The notes under the pieces are model-generated. The model was not told the origin of the DNA, did not search any database, and saw nothing but the letters and a program-made list of their open reading frames with translations. Positions 42,339-52,033 of a stretch of 64,000 bases of DNA are shown in pieces. The DNA is from Limisoma sp963601185 (GTDB lineage: Bacteria; Bacteroidota; Bacteroidia; Bacteroidales; Muribaculaceae): the NCBI GenBank assembly GCA_963601185.1, contig CAVCEE010000003.1, positions 1 through 64,000 on the forward strand. Direction: 5' to 3'. Made by a program: the position numbers and the translations under genes. Each line of letters opens with the position of its first letter. Positions within the stretch are counted from its first letter, which is position 1.

Positions 42339-44702
42339 TTAGGATAGTTTCGGTATCTGCCGTTTGTCGCCCACAAGCCACAGGTTGTCGCCCTCACTGA
42401 GGATGCTGTCGCCCTTCGGACTCTCAAACGTGCCGTCGCTGTGCTCTATCGACACAAGCATCACGGAGTATGTGCCACGGAAGTCGATGTCACTCACCTT
42501 CATGCCCGCAAGAGGAGAGGTGGCGGAAAGCACGATGCTCGTAAACTCGATGTCTATGTTTTCGTCGGTTGCAGCCGCTTCGCGGTCGCTCTGCTCGATG
42601 GTGTCAAGCAAGTGCTGTATTTGTTCGTCGGTACCGACAACGCCGAGGGTGTCGCCAGGGAAGATACGCGTTGAGCCGCCCGGAATTGGTATCATCCGCT
42701 CGCCGCGCTGGATGCTTGCCACATTCACGCCAAACGTCTTGCCGATGTTGGACGACGACAACCGTTCGCCAACAAACGGACAGTTGTAGCCCACGTTGAC
42801 GTATGCCAAGTGCATATCGCTCACCAGACTGTTGTGCTTGCCGCTACGGCGCAACTCGCGCTCGTTGAGGTTGTCGATAAACACATTTTCGATGTAGTTC
42901 ATGTGCTTTCTTACCGACTTCGAGAAGTAGATGAGTATGAGCACGAACAGTGCAGCACCGATGGTTATGGCAAGGGTGTGGGAGTAGGCTGTGAGAAGGA
43001 AATACACCAGAAATCCGAAGGCAATCACGATGCGCACAAGTCGCATAGCGAAGAACGGCACGTTGGAGTGTACGCTACTCTTCAACTTTGTGTGCTCCCA
43101 TTTCTTGGTGCTCGGGTAGCACAATGCCAGCAGGAACGGCGACATTGCGGCGATGGTTATTGCCACGGTGAGCGGCTTGGCTGTGCTGTGGGGCAGGAAC
43201 GACTCAAGCAGCGGCACAAGCAGGTGGCGCGAGAGTTGCAGGATGGAAACGAGTACCACCGAGTAGATGAGTATGCGCCATACGGTGCGCTTCACCGCAC
43301 GTTTCCACAATTGCATCACCTCCGACTCGTTGCGTGTCGACGACTGGCTGTAGCGGTTGATCAGTTCGGTGAGCCGCGATGGCAATGCCTTTTCAGCCCA
43401 GCGGCTGAACGGGTCGCTCAGCTTGATGAAGTATGGGGTGAAGAATGTGGTGATTACCGACACCGACACGATGATAGGGTAAAGGTTGCTATTGATCACG
43501 TCGAGCGACATACCCAGCGTGGCGATGATAAACGAGAACTCGCCAATCTGCGTGAGCGAGAAGCCTGACTCGATGGCGATGCGCAGCGGCTGACCGGTGA
43601 TAAGCATACCGCCGGTGCCGAACATAATCATACCCACTATCACTATCGCCGACAGAATGAGGATAGGCACTGTGTAGGTGGTAAGGATGTTGGGGTCAAC
43701 CATCATACCGACCGATACGAAGAAGATTGCGCCGAAAAGATCCTTGATTGGCGAAATGACCTTTTCGATGCGTTCAGCCTCGCTCGTTCCGGCAAGGATT
43801 GAACCCATCACGAATGCGCCCAATGCCGACGAGAAGCCTGTGTAGGTGGAGAAAATCACCATCATGAAGCACAGTCCCACGGAAAGCACGAGCAGGAGTT
43901 CGTCGGTTATGTAGCGACGTTGTTTTTTGAGGAATGTAGGGATGACGTAGACACCGACCAAGAACCAGAGAATGAGGAAGAACGACAGTTTCATCACGCT
44001 CCAGAGCAGGTCTTCGCCGCTGACGCTGTTGTTGATGGCTATCGACGACAACACCACCATCAGTATGACGGCAAACAGGTCTTCCACGATGAGTACAGCA
44101 AGTACCTGTGGAGTGAACCGTCGGTGGCTCATGTTCAGGTCATTGAGAGCCTTCATAATGATGGTTGTGGACGACATTGACAGCATCGCCCCGAGGAACA
44201 GACTACTGATGTTGGAGAAGCCCATCATCTGGCCTGCCGTGTAGCCGGTGGACATCATTCCCGCCACAATCACGAGTACCGTGACGGCTGCCGACCCTCC
44301 TACGTTCAGCAATTTTTTGAAGTTGAATTCCAATCCGAGAGAGAAGAGCAGGAAGATTATACCCAACTCTGCCCAAAAGTCGATGTTGGCTTCGTTGACA
44401 ACTGTGGGGAAATATCCAAAATGCGGACTCACAAGAAATCCGGCGAGGATGTAGCCGAGCACCACTGGCTGCTTGAGCCGCTTGAAAAGCACGGTGGCTA
44501 TGCCGGCAACGACAAGAATCAGACCGAGGTCGGAAATCATATCGGTATCACCTGATTCAGAAGACTGTTCTTTGGATGTGTCGGGCTTTTCTGTGGTTTG
44601 GCTGGTGGCCGCAGTGGTTTGAGCGAGCGGCAGACCCGACGCCGAGAATGCCGCATCAAATGCTGGCACGCTGGTTAATGGTAGGCTTATTTGATTGCTC
44701 AT
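42339..44702 (-). CDS. CPA2-type cation:proton antiporter with tandem RCK-C domains (first copy)
   Basis: 787 residues from MSNQISLPL. Same architecture as the downstream copy: exchanger domain (VVLGYILAGFLVSPHFGY, LAVLIVEDLFAVIL, TQIGEFSFIIATLGMSL), central membrane segments, two C-terminal RCK-C-like modules (GVNVASIQRGERMI; VSDIDFRGTYSVMLVSIEH). The N-terminal 60 residues differ most. An ATG 8 codons further upstream (44726) exists but would leave a leader of only about 5 nt from the -7 box at 44738-44745, so 44702 is preferred. First gene of the array with guaA and rpiB. Confidence 0.87.
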   Translation of the reverse strand: MSNQISLPLTSVPAFDAAFSASGLPLAQTTAATSQTTEKPDTSKEQSSESGDTDMISDLGLILVVAGIATVLFKRLKQPVVLGYILAGFLVSPHFGYFPTVVNEANIDFWAELGIIFLLFSLGLEFNFKKLLNVGGSAAVTVLVIVAGMMSTGYTAGQMMGFSNISSLFLGAMLSMSSTTIIMKALNDLNMSHRRFTPQVLAVLIVEDLFAVILMVVLSSIAINNSVSGEDLLWSVMKLSFFLILWFLVGVYVIPTFLKKQRRYITDELLLVLSVGLCFMMVIFSTYTGFSSALGAFVMGSILAGTSEAERIEKVISPIKDLFGAIFFVSVGMMVDPNILTTYTVPILILSAIVIVGMIMFGTGGMLITGQPLRIAIESGFSLTQIGEFSFIIATLGMSLDVINSNLYPIIVSVSVITTFFTPYFIKLSDPFSRWAEKALPSRLTELINRYSQSSTRNESEVMQLWKRAVKRTVWRILIYSVVLVSILQLSRHLLVPLLESFLPHSTAKPLTVAITIAAMSPFLLALCYPSTKKWEHTKLKSSVHSNVPFFAMRLVRIVIAFGFLVYFLLTAYSHTLAITIGAALFVLILIYFSKSVRKHMNYIENVFIDNLNERELRRSGKHNSLVSDMHLAYVNVGYNCPFVGERLSSSNIGKTFGVNVASIQRGERMIPIPGGSTRIFPGDTLGVVGTDEQIQHLLDTIEQSDREAAATDENIDIEFTSIVLSATSPLAGMKVSDIDFRGTYSVMLVSIEHSDGTFESPKGDSILSEGDNLWLVGDKRQIPKLS

Positions 44703-44737
44703 TTTTAATGTCAAAGTAGAAAGCATTTCTTTCTATG

Positions 44738-44745
44738 CAAAATTA
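44738..44745 (-). promoter_or_regulatory. -7 element of the antiporter-guaA-rpiB array
   Basis: The minus strand reads TAATTTTG 36 bp before the ATG at 44702. It decides the start, since 44726 would be only a few bases from the predicted transcript start. Confidence 0.6.
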
Positions 44746-44817
44746 CATAAAAAACGCGTATCAGCCACCTTGTAAAACATTTTTTAAGTGTGTACGCTGA
44801 CTTATTGAAAATTATAC

Positions 44818-44825
44818 TAACTTTG
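44818..44825 (+). promoter_or_regulatory. -7 element of the coiled-coil lipoprotein gene
   Basis: TAACTTTG, an exact TAnnTTTG match, 23 bp before the ATG at 44849. Divergent from the antiporter promoter. No -33 TTTG at standard spacing. Confidence 0.55.
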
Positions 44826-44848
44826 CGCTTGCTTTTATGTTATCGAAA

Positions 44849-45784
44849 ATGGAATCAAACAAGACTGAAAATAAGGAAATGAAGAAAGCCGCGGGCATGG
44901 TGCGCGTGGGCGCTATTCTGGTGGTTGTGGCTCTTGTCGGCCTGTTGGTTATGGGGCTCGCTTCGTGCAGCGGCTCGTCGGACAAGGAGAAGATGCAGCA
45001 GCAACTCGACTCACTGAAACTGGCAAACGAGAAACTCCAACTTGCCGGCGAAACGGAGTCGCTCAACCAGGAGTTCCAACAATATGAAAATCAGGCGCAG
45101 TATCTCAAAAACGACTCGTTGCTTGAGCAGTATTCGCAGGCAAAGGACAAGGTGGAGAAACTGCTCGCCGAACTGAAATCTGAAAAGGCTACCAACAGCA
45201 AGCGAATCAAGGAACTGAAGGGCGAGATTTCAACGCTCAAAGGTTTGCTTCGCCACTATGTGGAGATTATCGACTCGTTGAGCAAGGAAAACACTGCATT
45301 GCGTAGCCAGAACGAGGAACTGCAAAACCAGAACCAGCAGTTGTCGACCACGGTGTCGGACTATAGCCAGAAGAATCAGAAACTCAACGAGCGTATGCAA
45401 CTCGCAGAAAAACTGAATCTTACAGGCTTGTCGTTTACTGCTCTCAACAAAAAAGGCAAGACCGAGAAGAAGATTGACAAGGCCAAACAGTTGGCTGTGT
45501 CGTTTACCATACCTCAAAACAACTCCACTCCGGTTGGCGAGAAGACATTCTATGTGCGCATCGTAAGTCCAGAGGGCAATGTGCTCGGCAGCGGACACAC
45601 GTTCTCATTTGAGGGCGGCAGCGTGGCCTACACCGAGAAGAAGACCGTGGAATATGACCAGCGCGAACTCTCGCTTACGGTCTACTACAACGTCGCTACG
45701 GCATTGTCGAAAGGCTCTTATCAGGTGGAGGTATTTGTCGACAACTACCGCATCGCCTCTCGCTCGTTCTCTATGACGAAATAG
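44849..45784 (+). CDS. Coiled-coil membrane-anchored or lipoprotein, unknown function
   Basis: 311 residues. A charged 20-residue leader and hydrophobic helix (VGAILVVVALVGLLVMGLASC) end in a lipobox-like LASC (Cys40), so it is a lipoprotein or an anchored protein. Residues 50-190 are a coiled coil rich in Glu/Gln/Leu/Lys; the C-terminal 110 residues form a beta-rich domain (FYVRIVSPEGNVLGSGHTF, YQVEVFVDNYRIASRSF). Three starts are possible: 44837 (too close to the -7 box), 44849, or 44879 (MKKAAG, with AAGGAA just upstream, giving a standard lipoprotein signal). The first of the plausible ones is given. No family name is assigned. The TPR-HTH gene follows. Confidence 0.75.
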   Translation: MESNKTENKEMKKAAGMVRVGAILVVVALVGLLVMGLASCSGSSDKEKMQQQLDSLKLANEKLQLAGETESLNQEFQQYENQAQYLKNDSLLEQYSQAKDKVEKLLAELKSEKATNSKRIKELKGEISTLKGLLRHYVEIIDSLSKENTALRSQNEELQNQNQQLSTTVSDYSQKNQKLNERMQLAEKLNLTGLSFTALNKKGKTEKKIDKAKQLAVSFTIPQNNSTPVGEKTFYVRIVSPEGNVLGSGHTFSFEGGSVAYTEKKTVEYDQRELSLTVYYNVATALSKGSYQVEVFVDNYRIASRSFSMTK

Positions 45785-45839
45785 CCTCGCCAGTGTTGCC
45801 GTAAATGGCTGTGGTGATGGCTGTGTGTCAGGAATTTCT

Positions 45840-47339
45840 ATGCATCGGGTTGCAGTCATATTGCTTGTCGTTCTGTCGTCTGTGAGATGCTTCTCACAGG
45901 ACGGCATCGCTAACCACGGACAACAGGAAAACTTTATCGGCACGCAACTGATGTCGCTCGGACTCTACGACGAGGCTATCAAGCACCATCTCGACGCTCT
46001 GGCTTATTTCGAGCGCAACAATATGACTTCCGATGTGGTGCGCACCAAAAATAACATCTTTCAGGTCTACTACCGCACCCACAGACTCAAGGACGGCGAG
46101 GATATCCTCCTTGACGCGATGTCGCAGGTGAGTCAGTCCGACACGCTGCTACGGGTGAGTATCCTCAATAATCTCGGCATCGTCTATGCCGCTACACAAC
46201 GCTACGGAAAGGCTCTGGATGCCTACAACCGCACTCTCGAACTGGGGCACGACAATCCTGATGCATTGTCGTCGGCGTATATCAACATTGCCGACCTCTA
46301 TTTCCAGCAGGGTGACTACAAGACGGCGGAACGCTATCTCGGCGAGGGACTGAAGATTCCGCAGTCGCGCATCAAGCCTAATTCTTTGGCGCAGATGTAT
46401 CTCAATATGGCTCTTTTGGGTGTGGCGCAAGGCAATCGCCCAATGGCGGTGACTTATGTTGGCAAGGCTCGCAGCATACTCTCCAAATTGCCGAGAGCCA
46501 CAAAAATCAACGCTCTTGCGCAGATTGCCGACATCCATCTCAATCTTTCCGACTCGATTACGGCATTGCGCTACATCTTGGAATATGAATCGCTGCGCGA
46601 CTCTGTGCAGGCCAACATCAACAACGCCCAGTTGCAGCAGTTGCTTGTGGCTTACGACACCGGTCGGCTCAAGGCTCGCAACGAGAACCTTACGCTGGCT
46701 CTCAGCCGCCGCACAATCATCATTTGGGCAACGCTGGTGGTTATCCTGTTTGCCCTCGGGCTGATTATCACGCTCATCCGCAAGCACAATGCGATGAAGA
46801 AGGCGAGCCGCATCATCAGCGACCAGCAGCAGATGTTGCTCGACCTTGAAAAAGAAAAGGCTGAGCGCGAGAGACTCACGCAGCAGCGCATCATTGAGGA
46901 GAAGCAGCGGCAACTGCTATCGTTCAGCACGGAGCAGGCCTCGAGCAATGAGTTCCACTCCAAACTGGAGAGCCAGATTGCTGAGGCTCTGCACGCCTTG
47001 CCTGCCCATGGAGCGGAAACAGTGAAGGGTGCGCTCAGCGACATTCAGAAGCAGTTGGTTCACTACAGGGAGAGGGCTATCGCTGCTGATTTCCGCACAT
47101 ATTTTGAGCAGGTGCACCCCGATTTCTTCAACCGCCTCTGCGCTGTGCATCCAGTCCTCACGCAAAACGACCTCCGACTGTGTGCGTTCCTCTATCTTGG
47201 CATGTCGACTAAGGAGATTGCCGCCATCACCTACAAGGAAATACGCTCGGTGGAGACTGCTCGTATGCGCTTGCGCAAGAAGTTAGGCATCGAAGCCGGT
47301 GCTGATATAAGTAAATACCTGCATTCTATACAATATTGA
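45840..47339 (+). CDS. TPR-containing membrane regulator with LuxR-type HTH
   Basis: 499 residues. A signal sequence (VAVILLVVLSSVRCFSQ) is followed by about six TPR-like helix pairs (45-280), a membrane segment (TIIIWATLVVILFALGLIITLI, about 300-322), a coiled coil (330-375), and a C-terminal LuxR/GerE-like HTH (about 440-490: LTQNDLRLCAFLYLGMSTKEIAAITYKEIRSVETARMRLRKKLG). This periplasmic TPR - TM - cytoplasmic HTH form without a kinase is typical of Bacteroidetes. ATG at 45840 is preferred over GTG at 45825. It lies 55 bp after the coiled-coil gene and 103 bp before a secreted protein; regulating either is a guess. Confidence 0.85.
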   Translation: MHRVAVILLVVLSSVRCFSQDGIANHGQQENFIGTQLMSLGLYDEAIKHHLDALAYFERNNMTSDVVRTKNNIFQVYYRTHRLKDGEDILLDAMSQVSQSDTLLRVSILNNLGIVYAATQRYGKALDAYNRTLELGHDNPDALSSAYINIADLYFQQGDYKTAERYLGEGLKIPQSRIKPNSLAQMYLNMALLGVAQGNRPMAVTYVGKARSILSKLPRATKINALAQIADIHLNLSDSITALRYILEYESLRDSVQANINNAQLQQLLVAYDTGRLKARNENLTLALSRRTIIIWATLVVILFALGLIITLIRKHNAMKKASRIISDQQQMLLDLEKEKAERERLTQQRIIEEKQRQLLSFSTEQASSNEFHSKLESQIAEALHALPAHGAETVKGALSDIQKQLVHYRERAIAADFRTYFEQVHPDFFNRLCAVHPVLTQNDLRLCAFLYLGMSTKEIAAITYKEIRSVETARMRLRKKLGIEAGADISKYLHSIQY

Positions 47340-47388
47340 CAATCAAATTAATAAGTGTAATGTAGTAGTGATGTAGTAGTGCTTTGTC

Positions 47389-47419
47389 TTGCTCTCGCTG
47401 CTTGCAGACGTTATATTTG
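47389..47419 (+). promoter_or_regulatory. Promoter of the secreted adhesin-like protein
   Basis: -33 TTG (47389-47391), 20-bp spacer, -7 TATATTTG (47412-47419), 24 bp before the ATG at 47443. Confidence 0.65.
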
Positions 47420-47442
47420 TGGGGTACAAAAAAATAAGATTT

Positions 47443-50400
47443 ATGAAGAAGACTTTCTTTTGTTTAGCCGCAGCATTATTCCTCGGCATTTCATCACAGA
47501 GACTGTGCGCCGAAGAAAGTGTGTTTTCCGAAACCTTCGACACTCAGGAGGATTTCGATGAATGGACCATTATTAACGTAGAAGAGGGGTCTACCACTTG
47601 GACCTACCGGACGAGTACGGGTAAGCCTATGCAATCAAAATGTGCGCAAATCCTAAAGCACTCGCCAAACGCCGCCAACGACTGGCTTATCTCGCCGGCT
47701 TTCACGCTCAAGGCTGGTACGGTCTACGAACTGTCGTTCCGTTGCACTCCAGGCACGTTCAACAAGGCGGAAAACCTTAAGGCGTATCTTGGCACAGGTA
47801 TTACCGTCGAGAGTATGACAACGGAACTGCTAGAACTCAATGGGATGCTCCGCGACGACACTGCCGACATTACCCGCACGGCGGAAATCACGGTGGATGC
47901 CGACGGCACTTACCACGTCGGATTTCTTGGTTGCTCCGACCCGAATATGGGTCGCATCGACCTTGACGATGTGGTGATAACCGCAAAGGCAGCAGCAATT
48001 GCCCCTGGACCTGTCACCGAACTCACGGCAACGGCAGCGGCTGAAGGTGCGCTCAGCGCAACACTTAGTTTCACGGCCCCGACTGTCACTGCCACTGGCG
48101 ATGCCCTCAGCGCAATCTCTTCAATTGAGATTACACGCGATGCGGCAGTCGTAGCCACAATAACCAACCCTGCGCCGGGCGAAGCGTTGGAATATACCGA
48201 TGCCACTGCAGTGCAAGGACAGAACACCTATGAGGTGGTCTGCTACTCGGAGGACGGCAGCAAGAGTGTCGCCGCATCGGTAACGGTGTTTGTCGGTATC
48301 GACGTTCCTGTAGCCATCGTCAATCCCCGCGCATCGTCGCTCAACGACGGCAACATCAGCCTTTCTTGGCAAGCGCCGACCGCTTCGGTCAACGGCGGAT
48401 ATTTCAACCCCGAAACACTTTCGTACACGATAACCGACTTGTCGAGTGGCGAAACGGTTACTGCGACAGGCACAACCTACACTCTGTCGCTCACCAAGGG
48501 AGAACAGAAGGTGTATGAATACAGCATCGCCCCTGTGACGGAGGCTGGCACTGGCGAGGCTGCAAACTTCAACCGCGTGATTATGGGCAACGCCATTACG
48601 GAAGCCTATAGCGAGTCGTTTGCCGGTGCGGTGGCATCGTCGCCGTGGTATCAGGATTCCGATGAGCATGCCTTCGACTGGATTGTCGACAATCCTGAAA
48701 ATGATGAGTACTCCGACCCTGACGTGAAGGGCTATACTATCTATGCTCAGGACAAGGACGGCGGCGACCTGATTGTTAAGTCGCTGTATGCCTATGAGTA
48801 TGAAACTTCGCGCTACTGCTCTCCGATATTCTCACTTTCGCAGTTTGCCAACCCTGTGCTCACTTTCTATCAGATCAACGGTCCGAAGGAGAGTTTGAAG
48901 GTGCAGGTGCGCACAATCGGAGGAGAATGGCAGGAGGTTGCAGAGCCTGTATGGGAAACTGGCATCGACGGTTTGCAGTGGAGCAGATGCTCAGTGCCTT
49001 TGTCCAACCTAAAGGACGGCGAGGTGCAGTTCTCGTTCCTCGCTTACGGCGGTGTCCGCCCGATGCACATCGACAACATCACTATCGCGGAGTCAAACTA
49101 TAGCCGCGATATGGCTGTGCGCAGCATCACGGCTTCTCCCCAACGAGCCAATGTAGGCGAGACCACTACATTCACTGCCGACATCCGCAACTTTGGCGGA
49201 CAGAACGAGGCAACCTACGAGGTGGTGCTCTACCGCGACGGCAATGAGGTGGATCGTAAGGCCGGTGCTGAACTCGCAGCAACAGCAAGTACTACAGTTG
49301 ATTTCCAATACACATCGACACTCGACGACGCTATGCTTGCCGACAAGTCGGAATGGACGGCACAGGTGGTGCTCGCCGACGATGAGAACGCAGGCAACGA
49401 CACTTCCGACGCAGTTGTGTGGTCTACACGTCCTAACGATGTGCCGGACATCACTGACCTTGCTGCAACGTCCGACAAGGAGAGCGTTACTCTCAACTGG
49501 TCGGCTGGTATCAACCGCGAGGCAGCGGAAAAGGGGGAAATGCAGTTTGTCACTGACGGCTTCGAAACCTACACTCCGTTTGCAATCGATGGCGTTGGCG
49601 ACTGGACATTCGTTGACAAGGACGGCGCAGAGACATGGAAGTCGAATTATCCTACGCGTGAGCACGTTGGCGAACCGCTCTCGTTTATGGTGTTTAACAC
49701 CGAGGACGGTGGCGTTGAAACCGACGAAAACCAGGACAACATATTCTTTGCCCACTCTGGCAAGCAATATCTTATGGGATTCAGCAACGAGGAGTACGGC
49801 ACAGCCAACAACGACTGGCTTATCACTCCGCGCCTCGACGGCCGCTCCCACACCGTTGATTTCTACACACGCATCCCGATGGGTATGTCGGGCGACGACG
49901 TGATTGCCGTTTCCTATTCGGCAACAGACACCGACCCTGACAGTTTCCTTCCGCTTAACGACGGTCAGGACATCTATGTTTCCGACAACTGGAAGCATGT
50001 TGAGGTGACAGTGCCCGACGGAGCAAAGTATTTTGCGGTAAATTTGAAACTGTCGCGCATGTTCTATATGATTGACGATTTCACCTATGCTGCCCACGAT
50101 GGCTCGCTCGACCCTCTTACGCTTCTCGGCTACAACGTGTACCGCAACGGCGAGAAAATCAACGAAGACCTTATCGCCGACAACACCTATGTGGATAGCG
50201 ATATGCCGGAAGGAGAGAACACCTATACGGTGACTGCTGTCTATGAGCAGGGTGAGAGCCGCTACAGCAACGAGGCTAAGGTCAACTATTCTTCTGTTGG
50301 CGCAATCGACGGCGCATCGGCAATGATTACTGCCCATAACGGCATCTTGAGTGTCGCTGTTGCCAAGACATCGGCTGTGGCAGTCTACTCGATTGACGGC

Positions 50401-50508
50401 AAGAAGGTGGCAAGTGCCACGGTTGCAGCGACCCACGACTTCAGTCTTGCTGCTGGTGCCTACATCGTCACAGTCAACGGCAAAGCAACGAAAATGGTAA
50501 TGCGTTAA
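47443..50508 (+). CDS. Large secreted multidomain protein with type IX-like C-terminal sorting domain
   Basis: 1021 residues. A signal peptide (KKTFFCLAAALFLGISSQRLCA) is followed by a choice-of-anchor-J/cleaved-adhesin-like domain (FSETFDTQEDFDEWTIIN), fibronectin type III-like segments (about 190-370), a second anchor-J-like domain (about 395-550), a CARDB-like stretch (about 560-660), a third anchor-J-like domain (about 690-880) and an Fn3-like domain. The last 60 residues have the T9SS type A pattern (VAVYSIDGKKVAS, GAYIVTVNGK, KMVMR). It is probably exported by type IX secretion and attached to the surface. Start at 47443 rests on the signal peptide and promoter position; earlier frame-compatible ATGs overlap the promoter. 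Confidence 0.85.
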   Translation: MKKTFFCLAAALFLGISSQRLCAEESVFSETFDTQEDFDEWTIINVEEGSTTWTYRTSTGKPMQSKCAQILKHSPNAANDWLISPAFTLKAGTVYELSFRCTPGTFNKAENLKAYLGTGITVESMTTELLELNGMLRDDTADITRTAEITVDADGTYHVGFLGCSDPNMGRIDLDDVVITAKAAAIAPGPVTELTATAAAEGALSATLSFTAPTVTATGDALSAISSIEITRDAAVVATITNPAPGEALEYTDATAVQGQNTYEVVCYSEDGSKSVAASVTVFVGIDVPVAIVNPRASSLNDGNISLSWQAPTASVNGGYFNPETLSYTITDLSSGETVTATGTTYTLSLTKGEQKVYEYSIAPVTEAGTGEAANFNRVIMGNAITEAYSESFAGAVASSPWYQDSDEHAFDWIVDNPENDEYSDPDVKGYTIYAQDKDGGDLIVKSLYAYEYETSRYCSPIFSLSQFANPVLTFYQINGPKESLKVQVRTIGGEWQEVAEPVWETGIDGLQWSRCSVPLSNLKDGEVQFSFLAYGGVRPMHIDNITIAESNYSRDMAVRSITASPQRANVGETTTFTADIRNFGGQNEATYEVVLYRDGNEVDRKAGAELAATASTTVDFQYTSTLDDAMLADKSEWTAQVVLADDENAGNDTSDAVVWSTRPNDVPDITDLAATSDKESVTLNWSAGINREAAEKGEMQFVTDGFETYTPFAIDGVGDWTFVDKDGAETWKSNYPTREHVGEPLSFMVFNTEDGGVETDENQDNIFFAHSGKQYLMGFSNEEYGTANNDWLITPRLDGRSHTVDFYTRIPMGMSGDDVIAVSYSATDTDPDSFLPLNDGQDIYVSDNWKHVEVTVPDGAKYFAVNLKLSRMFYMIDDFTYAAHDGSLDPLTLLGYNVYRNGEKINEDLIADNTYVDSDMPEGENTYTVTAVYEQGESRYSNEAKVNYSSVGAIDGASAMITAHNGILSVAVAKTSAVAVYSIDGKKVASATVAATHDFSLAAGAYIVTVNGKATKMVMR

Positions 50509-50557
50509 GGCAATCTTTCAATAGAAACCTTTGCGGTTTCATCCAATTATTGATGAA

Positions 50558-50592
50558 GCGAGGCAACCCGTCCGGGCCGCCTCGCTTTTTTT
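50558..50592 (+). terminator. Terminator after the secreted protein
   Basis: GCGAGGC (50558-50564) pairs with GCCTCGC (50579-50585) and is followed by seven T; a smaller hairpin GAAACC-GGTTTC lies upstream at 50524-50540. Confidence 0.85.
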
Positions 50593-50596
50593 AGTG

Positions 50597-51978
50597 TTAC
50601 AGGTCGATGGGTAATTCTATCGGAGGAATAATCGTGCTTTCTTCGTCATCTCTGTCGTTGCTGAAAAACATACAGTAGTATATCGGCATATACTTTATTC
50701 CGTTCTTTTTGTACACTTGCCGCTCATTGCTTAAAACCACGGCATCGTGGATGTTGTAGTCCGGCGTGGCAATGAATTTGTCAAGAGCACTGTGTACGGT
50801 GTAGTCTTTGCCAGACTTTATCTCAACGGGCAGGACAGTTAAATTCGTATAGTCATCGATAAGATAGTCCACTTCTCCCTTTTGCTTGTTGTCGTAGTAG
50901 TGCAGCGTGTAGCCGTGCGCTTTGAATTCCTGTGCAATAAACGACTCGTATACAGACCCGAGATTGACACTCCGTTCGTCCTGGAGCACGGCGTTTATGT
51001 TATTTCCGTAAAGGATGCATGTCAACAGACCGACATCGCTCAAATACAGTTTCAGCAAGTTCTTGTTCTCGGACTCGATGAGTGGGAAAGAGGGATTGCT
51101 GATGGCTCTGACGGCAAGTGCTATCCCAGAATTTGTCAGATACTCAAATTCTTCGGCATAGTCGTTGTATTGTTTGTGCGATTTGGTGTTTTCGATGTTT
51201 TTTACGATGATACGTTTTTTCTTGTTTTCCATGCAGGACGGTATCATCTCATAGATTCTTTGTATGACAAGTTTTTTGCTGTCTCCATATTGCGATGCGT
51301 CCATTTTATAGAGCGCGATTATGTCCTGCTGGATGGTGCGCACTTGCGCGATGTTTCTGTTTCCGACAAACTTGTTTATGGCATCGGGCATACCTCCCAC
51401 AAGCAAGTAGATCTTGAATTGCTGCAAAACGTAGTTGTGCAACGGCTCAGACAGGGCTTCCTTGCGTTTGAACAGTTGCTTCATCGAGTCGACAACATTC
51501 TTCCCGCATCCCATCGCCCACAGAAATTCCTCGAAATCGAGCGGATGCATTTGCCTTATGGCAATGCTGCCGATAGGTACGGAGGGAGTCTGAGACAGGG
51601 CAATGCCGAGTTGTGAACCGCTTGCAATGTATTGTACATTCCGTCCTCATTCAGGAATTTCAGCATAGTCATCAAGTGCGGATAGCATTGGATTTCGTCA
51701 AGAAATACTAATGTGTTCTCCTTCGTTCCGAGATTGTTGCCGGCAATCGCGCCCAACTGCATGTAGAAATCGTTTGTGCTTCTGACTGAGGCAAATATCC
51801 CCGGTCCCTCTTGGTCTGCCTTGAGGTTTATTTCAACAAAATGCTTGAACAGTTTTTTTCCGACGTGCCTTATCAGATAGGACTTTCCAATCTGTCTCGC
51901 ACCGTTTACAAGAAGAATTTTGTTGGGCTCTTGTTTCAGAAAACTGCTCAAACTGTGTTCAAATTTACGCTCTAACAT
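50597..51978 (-). pseudogene. AAA ATPase with DUF4143 domain, interrupted by one frameshift
   Basis: A complete AAA/DUF4143 protein would be about 460 residues from MLERKFEHSLSSF. The 5' part (51978-51558) encodes the ATPase with Walker A NGARQIGKSY and Walker B LVFLDEIQ, then goes out of frame and stops; the 3' part (read to 50597) resumes at MHPLDFEEFLW and includes DUF4143 and a C-terminal nuclease-like region (GEVDYLIDDY, LPVEIKSGKDY). Between them the minus strand reads ATG TAC AA TAC ATT GCA: one missing base near 51632-51633 breaks the frame, and adding it restores the normal YIASGSQLGIAL sequence. No slippery heptamer is evident, so either a pseudogene or a sequencing error. The ATG at 51978 is preferred; an upstream TTG is not. 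Confidence 0.85.
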
Positions 51979-52033
51979 ATCTTGAAAAATTGGATATGTA
52001 AAAGTATTGATAATTAGTAAAATATACAATAGT

